A DNA stretch of 64,000 bases, from contig NC_090319.1 of the NCBI RefSeq assembly GCF_040869045.1, positions 179,340,645-179,404,644 on the forward strand. The letters are read 5' to 3'. Every line of letters starts with the position of its first letter. Position 1 is the stretch's first letter. A program made the position numbers and the translations under genes. This stretch comes from Eurosta solidaginis (lineage: Eukaryota > Arthropoda > Insecta > Diptera > Tephritidae). The notes under the pieces are model-generated. The model saw only the letters and a list, made by a program, of their open reading frames with translations, had not been told where the DNA came from and ran no database searches. Shown here piece by piece: positions 21,974-32,417 of this stretch.

Positions 21974-23760
21974 TTAGGGTCCTAACGTACGAAGCACCTC
22001 TATCGTGTCTCCATAATAAATCCATTGAGTTTGAATGATAATTTTAATTTTGGCATCATTCACTTCGGCGGGGGTGATGTTGACCGTGGCTGGAACTTTT
22101 AGTTTCCTTGCTTTTCGGATAAACCGCACCAAGGACTCGAAGCGCTCGAGTAAACGACGAAAACCGGCCGAGTATGTCTCTATTTTCTTCCTGCAGGGTA
22201 TGGAATACTTCCACATGTCGTTGTTCGGGGGGATTTCGGTGGTGACACATATCCGTTGGCCTGATAAGTTAATTGGGTCCTTCCCACCATAAAGGACATT
22301 CAACTAAGTCCTAAGGTGTGCAGCCTCGAGTGCCCAAATTCTCTGGGTTATTGTTGATGGAAACATGTTTCCAGCTAGCGTTATCGACATTTTTAAGGAT
22401 TTCCGATATCCTGTTGACGTACGTTTTCCAGGTATGTGGCGGTTTTTCTAACAATTCCAGTACGATAGCAGAACGGCACCATATAATGAGTTTGTGTTGG
22501 GGTAGATTCAGCTTACTTTGCAGCTATTTCACTTGTTTGGATAGTAAGACTGTTCCACAGAGTTCCAACCGTGGAAGACTCACGGTTTGAAAGGGTGCTT
22601 CTTTGCTTTTAGTAGCTAGCAAATAGGCTGAAAAACGATTTTCATGGGTTTGTACCCGTAAATATATACTGGAACAAAATGCTTTTTCTGAAGCATCTGA
22701 AAATCCATGCAGCTGGAAGAGTTTGTCGGGGGAATAATGGACCCACCTAGGGATCTTAGTTTCTCTGATGAGAAGTTTGAAGTCTATTTTTGATGAGCCC
22801 CGGGCTTGACATATTCGTCTCAATCCATCCTTCCTTCCAGAGCTACTGCAACAACATTTATGCAAGAATCATTATTGGCGGTAGCCATCCTGCGGGTGGC
22901 TTGAACTTTTAGTTTCCTTGCTTTTTGGATAAACCGCAACATATAGGCAACGACTCCAAGCGCTCGAGAAAACTACGAAAACCGGCCGAGTATATCTCTA
23001 TTTTCTCCTGCAGGGTGTGGAGTTCCACCGCATGTCGTTGTTCGGGGGGAGTTGAGTGGTGACACATATCCTTTGGCAACGAAATTGATGGCCTGATAAG
23101 CTAATTGGGTCCTTCCCACCATAAAGGGCATCCTACTAAGTCCAAAGGCTTGCAACCTCGAGTGCCCAAATTCGCTGGGTTATTGTTGATGGAAACGTGT
23201 CTCCAATTAGCGTTATCAACATTTTTAAGGATTTCCGATGTCCTGTTGGCGACGTACTTTTTCCAGGTATGTGGTGGTTTTTCTAACAATGCCAGTACGA
23301 GGGCAGAATCGCACCATAGAATCAGTTTGTGTTGGGGTAGATTCAGCTCGCTTTGCAGATGTTTCACTAGTTTGGATAGTAAGACTGTTCCACAGAGTTC
23401 CAACTGTGGAAGACTCACGGTTTGAAGGGGTGCTTCCTTGCTTTTAGCAGCAAGCAAATGGGCTGAAAAACTATTTTCATGGGTTTGTACCCGTAAATAT
23501 ATACAAGCACAAAATGCCTTTTCCGAAGCATCTGAAAATCCATGCAGCTGGGTGAGTTTGTCGGGGGGATAATATACGCACCTAGGGATCTCAATTTCTC
23601 TGATGTGAGGTAAAGTTTGGTAAACTGAAGTCTATTTTTGGAGAGCCCCGGGTTTTACGTCTTCGTCTCAATCCGCTCCTTCCTTCCAGAGCTGTTGCAA
23701 TAACATTTTTGCAAGAATCATTATTGCCGGTAGCCATCCTGCGGGGTCAAAAACTGAATT
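21974..23760 (-). pseudogene. BEL/Pao RNase H and connection region, duplicated
   Basis: Two minus-strand copies of the same pol segment. The upstream copy (about 22900-23760) has the [15 protein letters not shown] RNase H strand, [17 protein letters not shown], a [11 protein letters not shown] strand with Asp, and [20 protein letters not shown] with the following connection. The downstream copy (about 22083-22897) repeats [37 protein letters not shown] and then the FRRLLERFESLVRFIRKARK connection. Each copy has its own frameshifts. RNase H removes the RNA strand during reverse transcription; neither copy is intact. Confidence 0.85.
22083..23740. repeat. tandem duplication of ~815-bp units within BEL pol
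   Basis: Unit 1 (about 22083-22897) and unit 2 (about 22898-23740) start with a shared GTGGCTtGAACTTTTAGTTT-type phrase and run in parallel through CGAGTGCCCAAATTC, CCAGGTATGTGG, CACAGAGTTCCAAC and TTTTTGATGAGCCCCGGG-like sequence. They differ by scattered substitutions and small indels. Confidence 0.85.
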
Positions 23761-23972
23761 TCAACGGATTTTGTGGAACTCGAATCGTGGAATTTAAGAT
23801 AATCGGCATCTAGCAAATCAGGGTCGGGAATGGATTCTAAAATTTCAGGGTGATTTGCAGAAATCTCTGTCAAAGGGAACCCTACCTATTATAAAGCGTC
23901 GATAACTTGGTTCATGGAGTTTAAAGTGGACTGTATATTATGACCGCCTGACAAAATATCCTCAACATTCGT

Positions 23973-24390
23973 TTAATTCAATAAAATGTTTTTAGCGTGC
24001 GGATATTCGTCTTGAAAGTCGTCGGCGAGTTGGTGTAGGGTTCGAATCGCCAAATATGGCGCGCAATTTGCACCAAAGGTAACTGTTTTTAGTCGAAAAT
24101 GTTCTGTCGCCAGAGTTGGGTGTTTGCGAAAAACGATTCGCTGAAAGTCTTTAACTTCTTCATGGATGGGTATTTGGCGATACAAATCGCCGTTAAACAC
24201 AAACTTATGAAGTCGCCATTTCAGTATAACGAGCATTAAGTATGTAGGTATGTAGTATGGGGCTTGTATGGAGAACGTCGTTCAGCGAGTTGCTAGAATG
24301 TGACATCTTCGATGTGTTAAAGACTACTCGCACTTTTGTGTTTTGCTGTCGGGTTTTATGACAGCATGATGTGGTAGATTAAATGATAAA
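23973..24390 (-). pseudogene. BEL/Pao reverse transcriptase fragment
   Basis: The minus-strand frame 23973-24236 has KWRLHKFVFNGDLYRQIPI, where BEL RTs have the first catalytic Asp (FN-DIxKMY-RQ; here the ILKMY part is deleted), then FRLKTVTFGANCAPYLAIRT and LHQLADDFQDEYPHA. The expected Y-V-D-D catalytic strand right after LLN is replaced by unrelated sequence. This is a dead polymerase fragment continuous with the block at 24324-24893 apart from a frameshift. Confidence 0.85.
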
Positions 24391-24893
24391 TATATACTAT
24401 CTCTAATTATCTCTTGTTGGGAGGCGGGTTCCATGTGATCCATAGTTAAATACTCATTACGGACTTCAAAATATTTGTATCTTTCGAGGTTTTGCTCGAT
24501 GCTGATGTACTGTTGTTGTGCTGCCGGTCGTGAATGAGCAATTCCCAGATTTGCAGGAAATTCCGATTTGAATGGTAGTTTGACTCTGTAGCCACCATCT
24601 TCTTCGCGAATTTTGGTAGAGTGCTTCACAGTATTCGTCATCTGCAGATCGCTGTTGGGTTTACTGAACTTCTTTCTGTTCCCAAAATTGCCCCAAAAGT
24701 GGATTGAGGGGGTTATCGTTGCATTCCAGACACAGGTAATGAACGTTGATACATTTTCAGCTAGTAGGCCGCTTAATATGCAACCGAATACTGTCTTTTG
24801 GCCAATTAATTTTCCACTAGCATTATGTAAAGGTCCTACCGTGAGGATTTGCGGGGTGATAGTGCTGCTGATAACACCGGCTTTGGGGCCCAC
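24324..24893 (-). pseudogene. BEL/Pao protease end and RT N-terminus
   Basis: A 189-residue minus-strand frame. It begins in the protease-RT linker (TVGPLHNASGKLIGQKTVFGC, then SGLLAEN), continues with the FWGNFGN and DGGYRVKLPFKSE segments that precede BEL RT, and ends in the fingers with EYLTMDHMEPA and FNLPHHAVIKPDSKTQK. LPHHAVxKPxSxTTK is one of the most reliable BEL/Pao signatures. It defines the 5' side of the pol fragment that continues to 21409; gag and the 5' LTR are missing. Confidence 0.85.
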
Positions 24894-24983
24894 ACATTCT
24901 AACCTATATATTTGCCCAACTTATTTGAATATTTATGAATCGTTTTCGAATTCATATAAAATGTAATTTTTTTAAACCCTCTA

Positions 24984-25502
24984 ATGTATATATATATATA
25001 TCTGAAGGAGCATAAGACATGGGATGAGTCGTTGCCAGAGATGACACTAGCACTGAATACGAGCGTATGCGAGTCAACAAGCTACAGTCCAGCATTCGTA
25101 GTACAGGATAGGGAACCGAGGATCCCCAATGCCCTCTACGATGAGCAAACATTTGGCACAGGCGAGAAGGAGGTGACTCTCAGTGAAAAGATGGCCAAGA
25201 TGAAGGAGGTGTATCAGAAGGTACGTCGTAGACAACAGCAAGCATCAGCGGAGCAGGCGAGGCATTATAACTTACGTAGGAGACAGTGGCAACCGGCGGT
25301 GGGCGACTTGGTATTAGTAAAAGAGCATCAGCAGTCCAAGCCAGTGGACAACTTCGCAGCAAAGTTAGCACCCATATACAGTGGACCCCATCGTGTAACG
25401 AACTTCGTATCCCAGGTGATCATCGAGCTAGACAAGGTGCAAAACGGCAAAAGGAGAACAGCACAAATAACCGAGCAAAAGCGTGCCATTAGGCGACAGT
25501 AG
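24984..25502 (+). pseudogene. Ty3/gypsy integrase C-terminal fragment
   Basis: After an (AT)n tract the frame reads EHKTWDESLPEMTLALNTSV, SYSPAFVVQDREPRIP, a Q/R-rich helix (RRRQQQASAEQARHYNLRRR) and the DNA-binding SH3-like tail GDLVLVKEHQQS-KPVDNFAAKLAPIY-GPHRV. This is the C-terminal half of a gypsy integrase. Its first 131 bp match 29880-30010 with about 10 differences, so it comes from the same family as the pol ending there. It stands before gag, an order not seen in an intact element. Confidence 0.85.
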
Positions 25503-26181
25503 AAGAAGAAGCAAGCCCGGAAGCAGAAAGAAGAATACTTTGACTCCATGAGCGTGGTAAGTCGAAGGCGACTCGCCAAGCTCCGAATGGGGGCTTCACC
25601 GAAGTTCCCATCGTGGAACAAACGTTGCGGCCGACGACGAGCGCACCAACACAACACAACACACGCCATCATCAGGATCGTGTAGTAGAACCCCGAACCA
25701 ACATTTCACCGAGAGATCCCCCGAGGAACACGCAGAGCAACTGGCAGTAGTAAGAGCAACGCCACGCGCGCAGCCCAGGTCACGGAGGAAGATCAGACAG
25801 ATTACAGCACGGTAGCGATACGTGGTTCGCTAGCACTCGTCAATTCAGGTGCAAAAGGTTCCAGAATCGAACGGGCAGACATATGCAACAATCAACAGGT
25901 GGTAGACGGCGACCGGAGTGGGTGGTAAACAGCACAAGTGCAAGCCCCAACCCTGGATAACAGGATCCAGACGGCGATGAACTACTCCAACAACATAGCC
26001 AGCCAATGCTATAACCTAATGACCGAATTTTGTATAACATTTCATTTCAGACCAAGGCCCAGATCGCGAGAGATTATCCCATAGAGTAAAGAAACATCGA
26101 GTCGAACATCAGGCGTACGACCCCTTCAGCGAACAATTATCAGACGCCACAAAACATACACACGTTGACACACATAAGCAG
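25503..26181 (+). other. gypsy 3' end / leader region between integrase tail and gag
   Basis: Sequence between the integrase stop and the gag start of the same family. The first 170 bp still look like a basic, poorly conserved integrase tail in a shifted frame. The rest is GC-moderate and could hold a decayed LTR and leader, but with one copy I cannot identify LTR ends or a primer binding site. A TTTCATTTCAG at about 26039-26049 resembles a splice acceptor. Confidence 0.4.
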
Positions 26182-27265
26182 TTGAAATTGGCACACGCTT
26201 CCCCAATGGAGTATCAGCAGAACCACCACATAGACACAATTGAAAGAGTTACGTGGGTATATTACCTCAACCGCGAGGAGCTGGTGAAATACGCGGTAGA
26301 ATTTGAACTGGAGAGAAGTGGAACAGTGGATGAACTACGAAAACGCTTGGCGAGCTTCAATCAAGCGCAAGGTAGCGAGTCAAGCCTCGAGGCTCGTTTC
26401 ATCGAATTAGAGACCCAGCATCCAAGAACAACAACTCCAAAGCCTGGCGACCAGCTAACGTTACCAGGCAGCAGCGGCGTTTCAGCCGCGAACCAAACGA
26501 TGGAGCAGAAAAGGAATCCGGTCGATACACCCAGAAACGAGGAGCAGCAGACATACGCGATGTACCAACCAGCATCACATACAAATATAATGGATCGAGT
26601 ACGTAAGTGGGGTCTTAAATATGACGGCGGTAAGGACGCGCTATCTTTTATTGAACGGGTGGGGGAGCCTTTAAGAAATACTTCCTATGGTTTTTACTAA
26701 GTTCTAGGTACTTTGAGCATTTGGATAACGAGATCCGGCGGCGAGTCCAGCGACCAGGTGAAGCCTTTAAAGGCTATGTTCTATCATTACAGGAGCTAAT
26801 GCGACACGCCGACTACACCGATGACAAAATTTGGATAGAGTATATATAAATTCGCGGCGAGAGTACCAGCTGTACGTAAAAAGAAGCGACTTTAGTAGCC
26901 TGGAGGGATTGGTCAGCCTAGTCGAGGTCTATGAAAATATTACGCCAGAGAAGGAAACAATAAAATCAACAGGAAGGCCATTCGTAATTCGAAGACCGGA
27001 GGAGAGGTGCCAGTACATGCAAATGGGCGATACAGAGAAGGAATACCCGAGACAGGAGGCCGCAGGAGCACAAGGCAGCGCAACTAGACCACAGCGACGG
27101 ACCGTACGCCCACGAAGCGCATACAGACGATGCGGGGAGAGCGGACACTTCTCTTATGGGTGTCGCAACGAGCGACGCGTCTTCTCTTGGCAGTGTGGTC
27201 GACCAGGCGTGTTGACGCGTGACTGTTGTCGAAGGCAGCCGGAAAATGGCCCGAGATCCCATTGA
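26182..27265 (+). pseudogene. Ty3/gypsy gag
   Basis: Two frames. 26182-26700 has a SAP-like start (LNREELVKYAVEFELERSGT, LRKRLASF) and a linker ending in KYDGGKDALSFIERV, the beginning of the capsid domain. 26831-27265 continues with capsid C-terminus (YINSRREYQLYVKR, FSSLEGLVSLVEVYEN) and a nucleocapsid with CGESGHFSYGC and a second knuckle whose Cys/His pattern is partly lost. A stop and frameshift at about 26700-26830 remove part of the capsid. Gag would build the particle that packages element RNA. The N-terminal SAP-like helix is typical of several insect gypsy lineages. Confidence 0.8.
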
Positions 27266-27640
27266 TAGCGAGGGGTGGCGTCTCCAATAACAAATGCACG
27301 CGCACAACAAAACCGCTTAGGCAGACCCAAGGGCGAATCTTGGCCGCAATTACACTGGAGGGACAAGAAACGATGGCATCGATCGATACGGGAGCGGCGA
27401 GGAGCTTTGTTAACGAAAAGGGAGCCGCGAAATTGGGCACGCGCAAATTCAAAGACGTAGAGACACGAGTGGTGATGGGCGATGGTAGGGCACAGAGGGT
27501 AATCCAAGCGGTGGAGGCAGATATACAATTGGGCGAACAAAGGCATGCTATTAGTTTTAACTGGGCTAGTTGACAGCGTGGTGATTGGCACAGACTATCT
27601 GGCAAAGGCTAAGTTGGAGCTGAAGTGTGGCGGAGAAAAA
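27226..27640 (+). pseudogene. Ty3/gypsy aspartic protease
   Basis: A frame overlapping the gag end carries ILAAITLEGQETMASIDTGA, the retropepsin active site D-T-G-A at about 27387-27398, followed by RSFVNEKGA and a VVMGDGRAQRV flap region. The domain ends in frame with VVIGTDYLAKAKLEL in the next frame at 27575-27619. The active site is intact but a frameshift near 27545 splits the domain. Confidence 0.85.
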
Positions 27641-28756
27641 TTAGTATTACAAGTTGATGATCAGAAGCAGCCGACGGCAACATGTACGACGATGGTAGAC
27701 CAAGGAAATTACAACGGTGTCAAGGAGATCGAGGAGCGCGAGCAAGAAGTCCCACTTGCGGAGAACGGCATGGATGATGCAGCGAGTGCCTTTCTTAAAC
27801 ACGAGTTACAGATTTTTGAAGAGATATCCGGCTTGTCGAACGTAGCCACCCACAAGATAGTAATGCGAGATGATCGGCCGATAAAGCAACGATATTTTCA
27901 AAAGAACCAAAAGATGCAAGAGATAATAAACAAGGAGATAGACGAGCTCATAGAGAAAGGCTGCATCGAGCCATCCCGTAGCCCAGACAGCGCGCCGATA
28001 GTTCTGGTTCGAAAGAAGAACGGCAAGTTGAGACTCTGCGTCGACTATCGACAACTCAACGCTCGCTCAGTACCAGACGCTTACCCACTACTCCGAATAA
28101 AGCACATTTTAGATAGACTACGCAACGCGCGGTTTATATGCAGCTTGAATCACAAAAAGGGTTATTGGCAAATCCCGATGGAAGAAAGTAGAAAGCAATT
28201 AACAGCATTTACGTTGCCCCGACGAGGATTGTACCAGTGGAAGGTGACGCCGTTTGGATTGCACTCTTCCCCGGCCACATTTCAGAGAGCACTCAAGTCA
28301 TTGGCCCAGAGTTGGAACCACATGCGTTTGCCTACCTAGACGATATAATAATTACTAGCATGACACTGGAAGAACATATCACCCACCTGAGAAGTTTTCG
28401 AGAGACTAAGACGAGCCAACTTGAAGATCTATCCGGAGAAATGTGATTTTTTTAAGAAAAGTTTAAAATATCTGGGTCACGTGGTCAGCGAGGAGGGTAT
28501 CCATACGGACCCTGACAAAATCGCCGCCATCAAGGAGCTGACGCCACAGAACATACGAGAGTTGAGGCGATTCATAGGAGTAGTTTCGGGGTCCCGAAGT
28601 TTCTTACCCGACTTTTCACGGGTTGCACACACACTAAAATCAATGTTGAAGAACGGAAGGAAGTGGAAATGGTGCGAGGAACAACAGGTGGCATTCGAAG
28701 CGTTGAAGAACGCGCTCATACCAGCACCAGCATTGGCGCGCCCAGATTTTACATAG
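27620..28756 (+). pseudogene. Ty3/gypsy reverse transcriptase
   Basis: Frames 27545-28339, 28237-28446 and 28421-28756 together cover the RT: IEPSRSPDSAPIVLVRKKNG and LRLCVDYRQLNA in the fingers, ARFICSLNHKKGYWQIPM at motif A, PFGLHSSPATFQRAL at motif B and YLDDII at the catalytic site, then KCDFFKKSLKYLGHVVSEEG and the thumb. At motif A the usual SxLDLxxGYxQ reads CSLNHKKGYWQ, so the first catalytic Asp is Asn. Two frameshifts (about 28320 and 28430) also break it. Confidence 0.9.
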
Positions 28757-29130
28757 AGGTTCCGGTTACAGACTGACGCGAGCGATTACGGCCTTGGTGC
28801 AGTTCTTACTCAGGGGACGACGAGGAACGAGTGATAGCGTACGCGGGCCGTGGGTTGAATAAGGCCGAAACAAACTATATGGCAACGGAGAAGGAGTGTA
28901 TAGCCATCGTTTGGGATACCACAAAGATGAGGCCATATTTGGAGGGTTACAATTTTACGGTAATCACCGATCACTTGGTGTTAAAATGGTTGAACGTGAT
29001 CGAAAGTCCATCGGGCCGGATCGCAAGATGGGCTCTTGAATTACAGCAGTATTCGTTCGACATACAATACAGAAAAGGCAAAATGAATGTGGTCGCAGAC
29101 GCACTCTCAAAGCAGCAACTGGGTTTTGAG
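28757..29130 (+). pseudogene. Ty3/gypsy RNase H
   Basis: After a stop at 28754 the sequence still reads LQTDASDYGLGAVLTQ in one frame (about 28764-28812). The frame 28831-29421 then gives YAGRGLNKAETNYMATEKEC, the Glu-containing helix, then FTVITDHLVLKWL with the third acid, and the end signature MNVVADALSK. The domain is nearly complete, with one frameshift near 28815. Confidence 0.9.
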
Positions 29131-30010
29131 AAGCATACAGGAGGATGCTATTACATGCAAATGGTACACGACGAAGATGGCCGAAGTAACGAAGGAGCCG
29201 GAGAAATTCCCCGATTACGTGATGGAGGAAGGACGGCTGTATCGCAGAATAGGGAGTCAAATGGATGGCGAGGATGCGGTACCGTGGAAACTATGCGTAC
29301 CAAAACTAGGGAGGAGAAGAGTGCTCAACGAAATACACGACTCGCCGAGTGCAGGATACATGGGTATACGGAAATCCATTGCGCGTGCAGTGATGAGGTA
29401 CTACTGGCCAGGAATGTTTAGGGACGTACGAAAGTACGTGCAACAATGCCACACATGCCAAGTCTAGAAGCCCAGCGAACAACAAGCTGCAGGTAAGATG
29501 CTCACGCAGATTTCCGACGAACCTTTTGCTACTGTTTGCGCAGATTTCGTTGGACCACTTCCACGCTCGAAGCATGGAAATACGATGGCACTAGTTTTCG
29601 TGGATAAATTCTCGAAATTGGTGGAGATCATAGCAATATGGAAGGCGACGACGGAGAATGTGATCAGAGGAATGAGAGAGAGGATTTTGGCCCGATTTGG
29701 CGCGCCAAAAATCCTAATCACAGACAATGGAGCACATTTCACGAGCAGGCATTTTAAGAAATTTTTACAAGAGGCTGGCATAAAGCACTAGCTAACGGCA
29801 CCGTACACACCGCAAGAGAACCCGACGGAGAGAGCGAATCGTAACATAAAGAGGATGATAGCGCAATTCACTGGGAAGGGCATAAGACGTGGGATGAGTT
29901 GTTGCCAGACATGACACTAGCACCGAATACGAGCGTATGCGGGTCAGCAGGCTACAGTCCAGCGTTCTTAGTACAGGGTAGGGAACCGAGGATCCCCAAT
30001 GCCCTCTACG
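29131..30010 (+). pseudogene. Ty3/gypsy integrase, truncated at its C-terminus
   Basis: 29087-29467 holds the zinc-binding domain (LNEIHDSPSAGYMGIRK, CHTC): the second His of the HHCC motif is Tyr (GYMG for GHxG). A TAG follows, then 29498-29791 with CADFVGPLPRSKHGN (first Asp), ITDNGAHFTS (second Asp). After another stop, ENPTERANRNIKRM supplies the Glu. At 30010 the match to the family ends abruptly, at the point where the fragment at 25011-25142 carries on. Confidence 0.88.
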
Positions 30011-30454
30011 AAAATTAAATTGAATAAAACAAATTATAACGTTTCAAATTGAAACAGGGTGTTTCTCTTTAAAAGGAGACGATAGGGATAATTTTCTCTT
30101 TCCACAGGGATCCTGGACGTACTGAGCATACCCCGGACAAAGGAAAAGTCCGTCACAATATAAAAAGGTTAATATCGATTTGTTCTTTTCAAAATCGTCC
30201 TAAGTGTTTCACATCTTATTTAATAATTAATAATTGTAAATTAATTTCAAATCTTCGTGTCTGCGCCTTTCCACTCACCGCGTATAGCTGCGCATAATAA
30301 TTCGCCGCCGTTGATATATTGATAAAGGCGGCTTAAACATCCTGCCCGCCCTGCAGGGACTGAGGTTTTCCATATATTATTGATGACGATGGTAGTGGTC
30401 GTGTTTTCGCAATTCCACTCGCCACGCAAGGCTGGGCATAGACTTAGGCCCGGC
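30011..30454. other. unassigned, between gypsy and BEL block Z
   Basis: No gene supported. It contains a T/A-rich start, a GGGATCCTGGACG phrase near 30108 and a GC-richer stretch (30250-30440) in which a TCCACTCrCC phrase occurs twice (30270 and 30416). It may be the end of a further LTR element, but there is no second copy to test this. Confidence 0.35.
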
Positions 30455-30996
30455 TAAATTGTTGCTTGTGCCTCGATCATCTGGGTTAAGTCTGCAGAAC
30501 AAAATTTTATCTGGCAGTCTTAATGGGAATTCTTCACAGCTTTTCCAGCCATTCTAGATATCTAGTGTATAGATTCTTCTGTGGGAAGAATAAGAAACTG
30601 TTCTATGCGCAATGATACAAGCGTTTTTTTTATGAAATTCGCTAGCAAAGTAGACTGATACTACTGCTGTTGGTAGTAGGGTGCCGGCTTGGGCATTATA
30701 GGTCTGGAGTTTGGTTGCGCTTATTGTGGTTTGGGCTGAAAATGCAGTAACGAATGAATACGCTTTCGGCAATAGACGTACGTGAAACTACTTTTACATT
30801 CATTCTTGGGGTGTGAGGTTCATAAGCAATTTTCGCAACAACTATTTCTTGTCACAAATTCTGTACCGATAAATTTTAAACCTAACGCAAGATTTGACTG
30901 CCTGGTATTGATTGCATAATCTAAAGTTCTACCCATTCCAGATATCTGGTGGAGAGACTGTTTTGTACCTAGACCAAGGAGCTTTTGTATACGAGG
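30455..30996 (-). pseudogene. BEL/Pao gag-protease block Z, left part
   Basis: Minus-strand sequence matching the block at 49553-51600. It holds a protease piece (KFCSADLTQ-like, about 30485-30510), the gag linker region (about 30600-30930), and a protease start with RIQKLLGLGTKQSLHQISGMG at about 30925-30990. The last piece is cut by LTR X exactly where the right part (49553 onwards) resumes. The order shows that the gag-protease module is repeated, as in the right part. Confidence 0.75.
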
Positions 30997-31275
30997 TGTA
31001 GAATTATGCGTTATGCCCACCTATGCAATACATTTGCGGCATTATGCATTATGAACTTCTAAGCCAATGCATTTTTTACGAACCTGTCACACGCAGGCAT
31101 AGCGCAGTCTTATTACAATATTGTTCTACAAAAATTATATTGACCCGACACTGCGGGAAGTCAAATCAATGGAGGTTAAGAAATTATGTATAAAAGAGAA
31201 ATAATTTCTTCAATAAAATGAATTATTGCCAGACACTCAATGGTGTTATTTGTTTTCATATCTTTAAATATTACA
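30997..31275 (+). repeat. 5' LTR of element X (internally deleted)
   Basis: 279 bp, from TGTAGAATTATGCG to TTAAATATTACA. It matches the 515-bp LTR at 49038-49552 at both ends but lacks the middle ~235 bp (equivalent to 49218-49450). A TATAAAAGAG box at 31190 and an AATAAA at 31214 give the promoter and poly(A) signals. Confidence 0.88.
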
Positions 31276-31290
31276 TGGCGATCCTGTCAG
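31276..31290 (+). promoter_or_regulatory. primer binding site of element X
   Basis: TGGCGATCCTGTCAG directly follows the LTR end CA. It resembles the TGGCGACCGTGACAG site complementary to arginine tRNA used by 412/mdg1-type elements, with four differences. The leader repeats GATCCTG several times up to 31500. Confidence 0.65.
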
Positions 31291-31520
31291 TTCAGATCAA
31301 ATCAGCACAACTGCTAAAAACGATCTGACTGGAAAAGATCCTGCCAGTTCGATCTGCAATAAGCATAAAATTTGCTGACCAAGCAAATATTGCTTAAAAG
31401 ATTTAGCTGCTCAGAGATCCTGCCCAGGATTTTTTTTCAAAAATTATGAAAATTAGTAATTTTGCCATCCTGGCAAAAGTTGAATTTTAAACGATCCTGA
31501 AATAATAAGCAAATACAAAG

Positions 31521-32155
31521 TGTTTTGCGGGGCAGTGTGGACCCGGGGAAGTCGGGCGTGTGCGTCGCAAAAAAAAAGAAAGCAAAGAAAAGAATTGACA
31601 GCGAGTAATGACAAATGTATTCACGTTTTAAACAATATAAATTCTTAACTTTATTTATTATCAACAAAGGAATTACTTCACAAACCAATTCGAAAATTCA
31701 ATGTTCTTAAAGTTGTTAATTACACATTCGTGCACGGCAAATATTAATAATATGACGACCGCAAATTGTTGGATAAATTACAATTCAAACTAGAAATATT
31801 GGTGGCTGATTGCCAGACAATTGCCAAGTGCAAATTCTAATGTTATAATCGCAATTATTAAAAGGAATCACAATCGTAAAGGGCGATTATAGCGTAAATT
31901 ATATGCACAAACTATGAAAGATACGTAATATAACAACTCACCTGTGAGATAGCTGCTGGCTCGTGGACGTTCCAAAATAGAAGAAGGAGCCAAGACCGCG
32001 AACAAGTCCGCGGCACCTGCCGATAGCTAACTTTCGTTGAGTTTTTCCCCTTCAAAGTTAGCTCTCGGCGGGTGTTAGCCGTTACCGGTATTAATAATAA
32101 ATAACTAATGTGCGTGTTAGGGTGGTACGAAATATTTAGGCTGGTGGCCTAAAAA
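31521..32155 (-). repeat. LTR of BEL element Y (3' LTR on the minus strand)
   Basis: 635 bp, homologous nearly throughout to 45762-46363. On the plus strand it begins TGTTTTGCGGGGCAG and ends at GGTGGCCTAAAAA. It carries two small extra blocks relative to the other copy, including a duplicated GCAAAT-rich phrase near 31735-31770. Immediately outside, on the minus strand, is AAGGGGGCCGGCA, a polypurine-tract-like sequence, as expected before a 3' LTR. Confidence 0.88.
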
Positions 32156-32417
32156 TGCCGGCCCCCTTGCGGCGAGCAACTTGAAACTCGGCTAGTTCGC
32201 CAGCAACCTTCCCAAGGCGGGATAAACTAAATAAATTTAAAAAATATGATATGTATGTATAGTTAGATCGTAAATACGATCTCCGGCGGACATCCGTGCT
32301 CGCAGTAATGCAGCCTCTCTGAACTGTGGATGAAAAAGAAAAGCGTTAGTATTCAAGTACGTGGGGTTGCTTGGTTTAAAAAGCACCTTGTGGTATAATT
32401 AAAGTTTTTTACAGTGG
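32156..32417. other. 3' untranslated stretch next to LTR Y
   Basis: Non-coding sequence joining the polypurine-like tract to the protease fragment on the minus strand. It has no recognisable coding content. Whether it belongs to Y or to the neighbouring gag-protease element is undecided. Confidence 0.4.

Noticed and set aside
25503..26181. An LTR between the gypsy integrase tail and gag
   Set aside because: Expected from the order of domains, but no TG...CA ends, second copy or primer binding site can be shown within the window.
27084..27605. Long minus-strand open frames opposite gypsy gag and protease
   Set aside because: They mirror real plus-strand coding sequence and have no motif of their own.
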